Below, piece by piece: positions 32,071-39,235 of a stretch of DNA of 64,000 bases. Origin of the DNA: Elusimicrobiales bacterium (GTDB lineage Bacteria > Elusimicrobiota > Elusimicrobia > Elusimicrobiales > Elusimicrobiaceae). The stretch spans positions 62,001 through 126,000 of the forward strand of contig JBAZJT010000004.1 of the NCBI GenBank assembly GCA_041651175.1. Reading direction: 5' to 3'. Below the pieces are notes generated by a model, which was not told the origin of the DNA, searched no databases, and worked only from the letters and a program-made list of their open reading frames with translations. Within the stretch, counting starts at the first letter, position 1. Each line of letters starts with the position of its first letter. The position numbers and the translations under genes are program-made.

Positions 32071-33611
32071 GTCCGCGCTATGGAAAGAACGGCGGGCAGA
32101 TTTTCAAACCGCAGCAGCCGCACCGCCTCCATCCCCAGTTCGGGAAAATCAATCACGCGCGACTCGGTTATAAACCGCCGCGCCGTAACCGCCGCCGCGC
32201 CGCCCATCGCCGAAAAATAAACCCCGCCGGCGCGCTTTATGGCGGCACGGGCCTGCGGGCCTCTTGCGCCCTTGCCTATGGTTACAAGCCCCGCCCCGGC
32301 GGAAAGCAGAACCGGCATATAGTCGTCCATGCGGGAGGAGGTGGTGGGCCCGAAAGAGCCGCAAGCCAGCCCGCGCGGCGTCCTGCACGGGCCGGCATAG
32401 TATATCGGATAACGCAGGTAGTCCGGCTTTTTGCCGGATTGCAGCAGCGCGGCGAATCCGGCATGGGCCAGGTCGCGCGCGGCTATGGCATGGCCGCTTA
32501 AAAAAACCCGCGTCCCCGCCGGAACCCCGTCCAGAGAGCGGAGCAATTCCCTTGCGGGCAAATCCAGATTCAATTTCAGGCGGGAAAATTTTTCAATCAA
32601 TTCCGTCCTGCCGGGCGGGAGTTGCGCCCGCCGCTCCAGCCAGATGCCGCGGCGGTTTATTTTCGCAAGAACCATGCGCGGCGCGCAGCAGGAAACCGCC
32701 ATCGCTATAAAAAGCGAAGCGCCATGCCGGGACATTCGGACCGCCCGTACCGAATGCGCCTGATATTTTCCGCCGAACTGCGCGCCGGCGCCGGTTTTTT
32801 CCGCGGCGGCAAGCAGCCGTTTTTCCAGCGCGGCGTCGCGGAACATGGCGCACGGCTTGTGCGGCAGGAAATCCAGCAGGCCCGACGCGGCCAGCGAGGC
32901 GGTTTTGACGCACAGCTCCGGCGAGGTTCCGCCCGCGGCAAAACCAAGCGAATACGGCGGGCAGGCCTGCGCGCCCAGCGCGGCTATGCGCGAGGCCAGA
33001 AATTCCTCCAGCCGCCCGCCAGACAGGAAATAGCCGGGTTTTGCATGAAACTCCGTCCGGTTGGAGGAGCCGCCGCCTTTTATTATGAAGGCAAGCAGGT
33101 ATTCCGCGCCCGGAACGGCCAGTATTTCGGCCTCAACCGGCATATTGTCGCCGCTGTTTTTTTCGCCGCGCGGGCCCGGCAGCATCTGGGAAAAGCGGAA
33201 ATCGCCTTCAATATAGGCGTCCCGCGCGCCCAGCGCGAGATATTGCGCGTCGTCGGCGCCGGTAATCACGCGCTCGCCTTTCAATGCGCGGATTATTACG
33301 GTGCCGGTGTCCTGGCACAGGGGCAGCCTGCCTTCCGCGGCGACGGCGGCGTTTTCCAGCAGCATGGCGGCGGCGAATTTATCGCCGGAAGAAGCGCGCC
33401 GGTCCGCGCTGATATGCGAAAGCTCCCGCAAATAGCCGCGCGGCAGGAAAAACTGCGCCTGAGCTACCGCCGCTTTTGCAAGCGCGCGCAAACTCCGCGC
33501 GGAAACGCGCACGGAGCCGCCATCAACGCGGACATCGCCGGCTTTTGCGAACTCCGCGGATTTCACGGCTTTGGCCAGGACGGACAAGTCCGGCAGATAA
33601 AGTTTTTTCAC
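32067..33611 (-). CDS. Class I fumarate hydratase, single chain
   Basis: Iron-sulfur fumarase interconverting fumarate and malate, 514 residues with alpha and beta domains in one chain. Probable cluster ligands: LCQDTGT near residue 108, ACPPYSLG near 220 and SCCAPR near 310. The beta-domain end has YAGPCRTPRGLACGSFGPTTSSRMDDYMP and the GKGARG loop near 460. Start is GTG at 33611, overlapping the ExoIII stop as GTGA; an upstream in-frame ATG lies inside that gene and is not believable. Why a fumarase sits in the lysine operon is not clear; a tartrate or mesaconate substrate is possible. Confidence 0.85.
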   Translation of the reverse strand: MKKLYLPDLSVLAKAVKSAEFAKAGDVRVDGGSVRVSARSLRALAKAAVAQAQFFLPRGYLRELSHISADRRASSGDKFAAAMLLENAAVAAEGRLPLCQDTGTVIIRALKGERVITGADDAQYLALGARDAYIEGDFRFSQMLPGPRGEKNSGDNMPVEAEILAVPGAEYLLAFIIKGGGSSNRTEFHAKPGYFLSGGRLEEFLASRIAALGAQACPPYSLGFAAGGTSPELCVKTASLAASGLLDFLPHKPCAMFRDAALEKRLLAAAEKTGAGAQFGGKYQAHSVRAVRMSRHGASLFIAMAVSCCAPRMVLAKINRRGIWLERRAQLPPGRTELIEKFSRLKLNLDLPARELLRSLDGVPAGTRVFLSGHAIAARDLAHAGFAALLQSGKKPDYLRYPIYYAGPCRTPRGLACGSFGPTTSSRMDDYMPVLLSAGAGLVTIGKGARGPQARAAIKRAGGVYFSAMGGAAAVTARRFITESRVIDFPELGMEAVRLLRFENLPAVLSIART

Positions 33612-34375
33612 AAATCCATCGTTATTCCGACGGGGCAATGGTCGGAGCCCTGCGCGTCCGCCAGTATGAAGGCGTCCTTTAACTTTGGCAGCGAAGGCTT
33701 GTCTATCAGGAAATAATCCAGCCGCCAGCCGGAGTTGCGCTCCCGCGCGCGGGTTTTCATGTCCCACCAGGTGTAATGTCCGCCGTCTTTGTTGAAAACG
33801 CGGAAGGTGTCGGCAAAACCGGCGGCGAAAAATTTATCCAGCCATTGCCGCTCCTGCGGCAGGAAGCCGGAGACGGCTTCATTCTCTTTTGGCCGGGCAA
33901 GATCCAGCTCGGTATGCGCCGTGTTCACATCGCCGCAAACGATGACGGTTTTGCCGGAGGCCAGCAGCCCGCCCGCATGTTCAAGGAATTTCGCGTAAAA
34001 ACGCAGCTTGAAATCCAGCCGCTCCGGCCCGGAGCCGCCGTTGGGAAAATAGAAATTCAGGAAATGGAAGCGCGGATACTCAAGGGCCGTCATGCGCCCC
34101 TCGCCGTCAAATTCCGGCTCGCCAAATCCGTATCTGACAGACAGCGGCTCCTCCCGCGCAAAAACCGCCGTGCCGCTGTAGCCGGGCCTTTCGGCGGCGT
34201 TCCAGTACGCAAACCAGCCCGGCGGGGCCGCTATTTCCGGCGGCAATTGTTCCCGGCGCGCCTTTGTCTCCTGAAGCGCGCAAATTGCAGCGTCCTGCAA
34301 CAGAAGCCAGTCCAGCGCGCCCTTTTTAGCGGCGGCGCGCGCGCCGTTTACGTTCCAGGAGAGGAATTTCAGCAC
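33608..34375 (-). CDS. xthA: Exodeoxyribonuclease III / AP endonuclease
   Basis: 255 residues of the ExoIII family, which cuts DNA at abasic sites and removes 3' blocks. Active-site motifs: FLSWNVNGARAA at the start, LQETKA (metal-binding Glu), YFPNGG, CGDVNTAHTELDL, SGWRLDYFLID and GSDHCPVGI with the final Asp-His pair. Overlaps both neighbours (7 bases with the GT2 gene, 4 with fumarase). Soluble cytoplasmic enzyme. Confidence 0.96.
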   Translation of the reverse strand: MLKFLSWNVNGARAAAKKGALDWLLLQDAAICALQETKARREQLPPEIAAPPGWFAYWNAAERPGYSGTAVFAREEPLSVRYGFGEPEFDGEGRMTALEYPRFHFLNFYFPNGGSGPERLDFKLRFYAKFLEHAGGLLASGKTVIVCGDVNTAHTELDLARPKENEAVSGFLPQERQWLDKFFAAGFADTFRVFNKDGGHYTWWDMKTRARERNSGWRLDYFLIDKPSLPKLKDAFILADAQGSDHCPVGITMDL

Positions 34376-35664
34376 CGCTTGCCCTCCACCAGTTCCGAGA
34401 TAGAGACGGCGCAGCCATGCTCGGTGCGGTACCAGTGGGAGGAGCGTTTATAGCTGAATACGCTGGCCGCGAAAATCGGTATTCCCAGGAACAGATAGAA
34501 CCAGGGCATGACGATGTAGGTCGCGTAATCCCGCCAGCCGGAACGCTCGCGGTAGAGCGCGTAGGCGGGCCAGAGGTAAACGGGAATCCAGTTCATCAGC
34601 TTGACCGAAAACCTCGCGCCCGACGGATGGTCAAAAATCCAGTACAGGAGGTTGAAGGCGTCGCGGTAAATATATATCAGCGCCGCCGCGCTGCCGACGA
34701 GAAGCAGCCGGTAGCACATGGAAAACCGGCTAAACGACTCCAGCGCGCGCAAATCGCCGTGCATCAGGAAGCGGCGGAATGTGCCCCAGATATGCTTGTT
34801 GGCGGCGTAAAGCGCGCCCTTTGTCCAGCGCAGGCTGCGCAGCACCATCTGGCGCATGGTAACGGGGGATTCGTCAAACACCACCGCCTGCGGCGCGTAA
34901 TAAATCGGCACGCCGTGGCGGATAAGGCGGGCCTGCAATTCTATGTCCTCTGTCAGCGCGCGGGGGTCCCAGGGGAAACGGCGCACGATATCCGCCGAAA
35001 AGCACATCCCCTTGCCGTGCAACGTGGCCGACAGTCCCAGCCGGTATTTAGGCAGCTGCCCGTAGTAAATCTGCATGACCTTGCCGACATGGCAGATGCG
35101 CGAGAGGAAATTGAAATCCGGGTTTTTGGAACGTTCCATCCCCTGCATGGCCTGATGCCCGGCGTTGAGGTGGTCGCTCATCGCGCGCAGGAAACCGGGA
35201 TGGGCCAGCGAATCGGCGTCAAAATAGCAGAACGCGTCGTACTTGCCGGTTTCAAGCAGGCTGCGGTCCAGCGCCAGCAGCGCGCGGGCCTTGCCGCGCG
35301 GCGAGTCGCCGTCGTTGAGGAACACATTCGCGCCGCGCGATTTGGCTATCTCCGCGGTGCGGTCGGTGCAATGGTCGGCCACCACCCAGACGTCGAAGAG
35401 CTCGCGCGGATAGTCCAGCTTGAACAGGCTCTCAACCGCGTGGCCGATGACCTCCTCCTCGTTATAAGCGGGCAGCACCACGGCAAAACGGTTGAGCCTG
35501 CCGCCCGGCGCGGGAAGCGGCACCCGCTTTTTAAGCCCCCAGAAACTCATCACGAAATACGAGGTCCAGACCGTGAAAAGATACATCTGCACGGTGTTGG
35601 AGAAAATGACCAGCGCGTCGCGCGCCGCCGGATGATAGAAAAACGAGGGTATAATGCCGTTCAT
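34369..35664 (-). CDS. Family 2 membrane glycosyltransferase
   Basis: 431 residues. One N-terminal membrane helix, a GT-A domain and about three C-terminal helices. Motifs: VVLPAYNEEEVIGHAVESL, CYFDADSLAHPGF (DxD), PRALTEDIELQARL (TED acceptor/catalytic Asp) and SLRWTKGAL, close to the QxxRW motif of processive synthases. Product may be a beta-linked polysaccharide or lipid-linked sugar. It begins by overlapping the kinase-like gene as ATGA. Confidence 0.85.
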   Translation of the reverse strand: MNGIIPSFFYHPAARDALVIFSNTVQMYLFTVWTSYFVMSFWGLKKRVPLPAPGGRLNRFAVVLPAYNEEEVIGHAVESLFKLDYPRELFDVWVVADHCTDRTAEIAKSRGANVFLNDGDSPRGKARALLALDRSLLETGKYDAFCYFDADSLAHPGFLRAMSDHLNAGHQAMQGMERSKNPDFNFLSRICHVGKVMQIYYGQLPKYRLGLSATLHGKGMCFSADIVRRFPWDPRALTEDIELQARLIRHGVPIYYAPQAVVFDESPVTMRQMVLRSLRWTKGALYAANKHIWGTFRRFLMHGDLRALESFSRFSMCYRLLLVGSAAALIYIYRDAFNLLYWIFDHPSGARFSVKLMNWIPVYLWPAYALYRERSGWRDYATYIVMPWFYLFLGIPIFAASVFSYKRSSHWYRTEHGCAVSISELVEGKRC

Positions 35665-36344
35665 AGCGGAATCTCAACCCGGACGGCCATGCCGCCGGCG
35701 GAATTTTCGGCGCGGATGGAGCCGCCGTGCGCCTTCACGGCCAGCAGGCAGTAGCGCCGGTTAAGCCCCGCGCCGCGCCGCAGCCGGCGCAGCGCGGAGG
35801 GAGGATGCTTGGCGAAATAGCTTTTCAGCAGCGCAGGCGGGCAGCGCGGCCCGCTGTCGCTTACGCAAAACACGGCGCGGCCCCCGTTTGCAAAAGCCGA
35901 CAGCCTGACACCCGCGCAGTTCGGGGAATATCTGGCGGCGTCAAGCAGCAAATTAACGATAACGTTGCGCAGCATGTCCGGGTCCGCGCATATTTCATGG
36001 GGAAGCCGGGGAGAAATTTCTATTTCCGCCCGCGCTCTGGAAGAACCGCAAAGCGGGGCAGCCTCGCCCGCAGCCCGCTCCAGAAGCGGGCGCAGCTCAA
36101 CCGCGCGCCGCTCCGGCGCGAGGCGCCCGTCCTCCAGCGCGCAGGCCCGCTGCGCGCAATCTACCAGCCGCTGCACGAGCAGCGCGCTTGAATAAGCCAT
36201 GCCCAGCATCCCGCCCAAATCCGGCGGCAGGCCCGGCCTGGACTGGGAAGAGGTTACAGCCAGTATGACCGAAGCCAGCGGGTTCTTGATATCGTGCATC
36301 AGCGCGTCCATGACGGCGGAGGAGAGCCGGTTTTTTCGCATCAT
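35661..36344 (-). CDS. Histidine-kinase-like protein without sensor, degenerate ATPase boxes
   Basis: 227 residues. An H-box with phosphorylatable His is present (MHDIKNPLASVILAV, His near residue 17). The ATPase domain is shortened and altered: the N-box reads NVIVNLLLDAARYSP, with Asp where the key Asn is expected, and the G1 box is VSDSGPRCPP without DxGxG. No sensor, HAMP or membrane segment. Overlaps the phosphatase upstream and the GT2 gene downstream. It may be a pseudo-kinase or phosphatase for a distant regulator. No response regulator is adjacent; the nearest is at 46932. Confidence 0.65.
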   Translation of the reverse strand: MMRKNRLSSAVMDALMHDIKNPLASVILAVTSSQSRPGLPPDLGGMLGMAYSSALLVQRLVDCAQRACALEDGRLAPERRAVELRPLLERAAGEAAPLCGSSRARAEIEISPRLPHEICADPDMLRNVIVNLLLDAARYSPNCAGVRLSAFANGGRAVFCVSDSGPRCPPALLKSYFAKHPPSALRRLRRGAGLNRRYCLLAVKAHGGSIRAENSAGGMAVRVEIPL

Positions 36345-37501
36345 TTGGATATAGCCACGGAGTCTATGACCTTGTTTTCGCGGTTGTAAACCGTGAATTT
36401 GAAACCGGAGCCGTTAATTTCCCCGACGCCGAAATGGTATTCGGACGCGAACTTGTCGGACCAGGGGTTTTCGCTGCATTTTATGTAAAGCGGGCTGCCG
36501 CCGCCGCCCAGGGTGATATATATGACCCCGTATTCCTGAGAAACGGCTCCGGCTTTGAGCGGCTGGGTGCGCTCGTAATCGTGGTCGTGGCCCTGAAACA
36601 CAATGTCCACGCCGTATTTTTCAAACAGCGGGGCCAGCGCGGCTGTCAGCGCCTTGCCGGAGCCGTGCCCCCCGCTGGAATAAAGCGGCACATGCAGGAA
36701 CACAAATTTCCACATGGCGGCGCTTTTGGCAAGCGTCTGCTCCAGCCAGAGATACTGCGGGCTGCCTCTGGCGGCGGAGGGGGCGTATTTCACCACGGGA
36801 TAATTGGTGTCAAGGCAGACAAAAAGCGCGTTTGCGCTTGAAAAAGAATAATAATGCGGCGAGCCGGGGCTTTGCGGCATCCGGTGATACCGCGCGTAGT
36901 TGGCGGAGAAAAAATTGCGCGCGGCCTTTGCCGCAACCTTGGGCGGGGCGTATTCATGATTTCCCGGAGAGATGAAAAACGGGGCCTTGCGCATGACGGA
37001 GGCAAATGGCCGGAAGAATTTATCGTCCGCGGTGGAATCCAGGCCGTTATCAGTCAGGTCGCCGGTGTGTATGACGAAATCGGGATTGTATTTTTCCAGC
37101 CGGGCGGCTATTTCGTCCTGCGCCCCCTCGCCGGTGCCGGAATCGCCCAACGCGGCGAAGGAAAGCATTCTCTGGTCCGGCGGGCGCAGCGTGCGGAAAG
37201 AGCCGGTGGACGCCGCCACCGCGCCATCGCTCTCCGGGACATAAACCTTGTAACACAACTGCCCGCCCGGCACAAGGCCGTAGAGCGAAACCTCATGTTC
37301 CATGCCTTCGGGGGAGATTGCCAGGAACTGCCCGCATTCCGGCGGCGGGCCGTAATTCAGCCAGGCCACGGTGGATATGTCCGTGCGCCAGCGCACCTGC
37401 GCGGAGTTGACCGACACATCCTCCACATACGGCCCGCGGGAAAGCGACGCGGCCCCCGCCGGAGCGGCCGCAGTCAGCAGAATGATAAACGCAGGGAACA
37501 T
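36341..37501 (-). CDS. Secreted purple-acid-phosphatase-type metallophosphoesterase
   Basis: 386 residues with a signal peptide (PAFIILLTAAAPAGAAS). An N-terminal fibronectin-like domain (GPYVEDVSVNSAQVRWRTD) precedes the metallophosphoesterase core: AALGDSGTG, IHTGDLTDNG, SPGNHEYA, FLHVPLYSSG and FQGHDHDYERTQP, the five metal-binding blocks of purple acid phosphatases. Likely a periplasmic or exported phosphatase. Starts 8 bases after the small secreted protein. Confidence 0.9.
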   Translation of the reverse strand: MFPAFIILLTAAAPAGAASLSRGPYVEDVSVNSAQVRWRTDISTVAWLNYGPPPECGQFLAISPEGMEHEVSLYGLVPGGQLCYKVYVPESDGAVAASTGSFRTLRPPDQRMLSFAALGDSGTGEGAQDEIAARLEKYNPDFVIHTGDLTDNGLDSTADDKFFRPFASVMRKAPFFISPGNHEYAPPKVAAKAARNFFSANYARYHRMPQSPGSPHYYSFSSANALFVCLDTNYPVVKYAPSAARGSPQYLWLEQTLAKSAAMWKFVFLHVPLYSSGGHGSGKALTAALAPLFEKYGVDIVFQGHDHDYERTQPLKAGAVSQEYGVIYITLGGGGSPLYIKCSENPWSDKFASEYHFGVGEINGSGFKFTVYNRENKVIDSVAISK

Positions 37502-37509
37502 AAGGCGCG

Positions 37510-38076
37510 TCAGGGATACGCGCCGTAAGAGGATGAGTCGGGAGCGTTTTCCTGCTCCTCGCCCTGCTCCTGCCCGCCGGACGCAGCGGCGTCCTTTCCG
37601 CCGGGTGACGCGGGGACCTCTTTGACGGGGGCACAGTTCTGGACCGGGCAGGGCTGGGGATTCAAATAACCGTCGTAAATCATCTTGTCCAGCCTTTCCC
37701 GCTGCAGCGGAGTCAGGAACTCCCGCACTGCGGCGGCTATGGCGAATTTATGCTGAAAAATGCGGAAATTGACGTCTCCCAGAACATAGCGCAATTTGCG
37801 CGCACGGCGCTTGCGCGCCTGGTATTCGTCCTGGGCGCGCTCTATCACCGTATCCGCTTCGTCGGAGAGCGCATCCTCTATCCGTTTGCGTTGATTGCGG
37901 CTGAAATGCAGCGGCGCATACAGCTCCGCCGCCAGCGAAGCGCCCACACGCTCATGCGTGGGCAGGGAAATTTCCTCCACCGGAAAAAGCTTGGCTTTGC
38001 CGGAAGGCTGTTCCCCCGCCCCCAGAGCGGACGAGGCCGCCGCAAAAAGCAACATGAAAACCAGACTCGCTGTCAT
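37510..38076 (-). CDS. Secreted protein of unknown function
   Basis: 188 residues from ATG 38076, which has GGAG 9 bases upstream and begins right at the signal peptide (TASLVFMLLFAAASSALGAG). ATG 38091 is the alternative. The mature part is helical and charged (SRNQRKRIEDALSDEADTVIERAQDEY), with LTPLQRERLDKMIYDGY recalling the LTxxQ pattern of Spy/CpxP-like proteins, then a Cys-containing, Glu-rich tail. A Spy-like periplasmic chaperone is possible but unproven. First gene of the run that ends in kamE. Confidence 0.65.
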   Translation of the reverse strand: MTASLVFMLLFAAASSALGAGEQPSGKAKLFPVEEISLPTHERVGASLAAELYAPLHFSRNQRKRIEDALSDEADTVIERAQDEYQARKRRARKLRYVLGDVNFRIFQHKFAIAAAVREFLTPLQRERLDKMIYDGYLNPQPCPVQNCAPVKEVPASPGGKDAAASGGQEQGEEQENAPDSSSYGAYP

Positions 38077-38189
38077 ATGCGCAATCTCCATCCTGCTGTC
38101 TATTATGATACAAAGTTTGGCGGCAGGCAGCCGACTCATTTTCCGGCAATTGCGCGGCGGAATTTCCCGCTTTTTCCGCCGCCCCGAGC

Positions 38190-38897
38190 TCAGCGCGGGG
38201 AGAGCAGAAAGATTTTCGCCTGCGCCATATCCCGCCGGTAGGCTTCCGATTTCAGCATTTCATCATGGAACATGACGCCGAATTTTTTGCCGGCGGAGAT
38301 GTCGGAGGGATAATGAACGCCTATCACCACCCTGTCAAAAGCAATGCCGTCTGCCGCAGCGATGAACTCGTCCCGCCGTTTCGGGACCAGGTCCGCCAGC
38401 GCCTCGGCAAAAACTCTGGAGATGGCGGCATGTGTGCTGGGATACGAATACCCGCCGCCCCCGGGCCGCCCGTCCGCGGCGCGCGGGTCCGGGCAGGGAT
38501 TTTGGTTGTCAGGTCTGGGGCGGCGGTAGCGGTTTTTCATCATTCGGGCGGCTGTTCCGATATCCGAATCCACGCGGCTGAAAAAATCCCGAACCTCCGG
38601 GGGGAGCGGCTGCGGGAAGGGGCTGTTTTCCCCCCACAAATGAGCGAATGTGATATAGAAGGTCCGGTTGGCGCGCAGGCAGTCCGCATCCGTGCGCTTT
38701 TTGCGCCACTGCTCCAGAACGGCGTCGTCTGCGCGCTGCTCTTCGGAATCCACAGACGGAGGCGGCGGAAAGGCTGCCTGCGTAAACCGCTCCGCCGGCA
38801 CATAGTATGCGGCTGCGGCCCCATCGCGCGGGCCGCCGGCGCAAATTCCGGCGCACTGGGCCGCCGCCAGAATCAGCGCCGCCGGCAGCAGGCGCAA
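38190..38897 (-). CDS. PAP2-family (class A-like) acid phosphatase, start disturbed by an element
   Basis: About 235 residues. The phosphatase signature is complete: KNRYRRPRP near residue 118, YSYPSTHAAISRV near 150 and RVVIGVHYPSDISAG near 190. The N-terminal LRLLPAALILAAAQCAGICAGG is a signal peptide, but no convincing start codon precedes it: TTG 38897 is the best, and 12 bases further up the sequence becomes the palindromic element E2. The frame stays open through the element to about 39221, so an N-terminally extended product is possible. Expression may have been damaged by the insertion. Confidence 0.75.
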   Translation of the reverse strand: MRLLPAALILAAAQCAGICAGGPRDGAAAAYYVPAERFTQAAFPPPPSVDSEEQRADDAVLEQWRKKRTDADCLRANRTFYITFAHLWGENSPFPQPLPPEVRDFFSRVDSDIGTAARMMKNRYRRPRPDNQNPCPDPRAADGRPGGGGYSYPSTHAAISRVFAEALADLVPKRRDEFIAAADGIAFDRVVIGVHYPSDISAGKKFGVMFHDEMLKSEAYRRDMAQAKIFLLSPR

Positions 38898-38909
38898 TCT
38901 CCCCGATAA

Positions 38910-39235
38910 CCCGGAAATTGCAGTTGGTTGCGAGAACCGGGACGAAAAAGGGCGAAGCAGATTCGGCACAAAAAAGTGCGGGCAGGCCCGCAGGCCTGTA
39001 AACCCGGAAATCGCAGTTGGATTGCGGAATTCGCCGGCGGCTGGCGGGACATTCCTGTGCAGAATTTTCCTTACATACCCGGCGGGTATGCTCGTCAAAT
39101 TCTGCGTCGGACTGTCCGCGCCAGCCACCGCCTCGGTTCTCGCAACCAACTGCGATTTCAGGGTAAACGCTTTTTTGTGCCGGAGATGCGAAGCCATTTT
39201 TCGTCGAATTCCGCTACTCACCTGCGATTTCAGGG
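38910..39235. mobile_element. E-type palindromic element E2, split by nested element E3
   Basis: Left arm begins CCCGGAAATTGCAGTTGG, right arm ends in ATTTCAGGG. Inner arms are clear: cggcacaaaaaagtg on the left pairs with cgcttttttgtgccg on the right. Without E3 and one TAAA it is 161 bases. Its right end supplies the TGA stop of the alpha-2-macroglobulin gene, and its left end lies just before the PAP2 coding region. It and E3 account for the entire gap between these two genes. Confidence 0.8.
39003..39163. mobile_element. E-type palindromic element E3, nested in E2
   Basis: 161 bases, ends CCCGGAAATCGCAGTTGG and CCAACTGCGATTTCAGGG (one mismatch). The arms stay pairable to a central ATACCC-GGC-GGGTAT. 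Flanked by TAAA at 38999-39002 and 39164-39167. It sits close to the centre of E2, where the hairpin loop would be. Confidence 0.85.

Noticed and set aside
39000..39221. ATG 39221 as the natural PAP2 phosphatase start
   Set aside because: It would put over 100 residues of element-encoded sequence before a signal peptide, which is unlikely to be the native form, though such a product may exist.
38910..39235. A CRISPR array or tandem repeat
   Set aside because: The repeats are inverted arms of nested palindromes, with no regular spacers and no cas genes.
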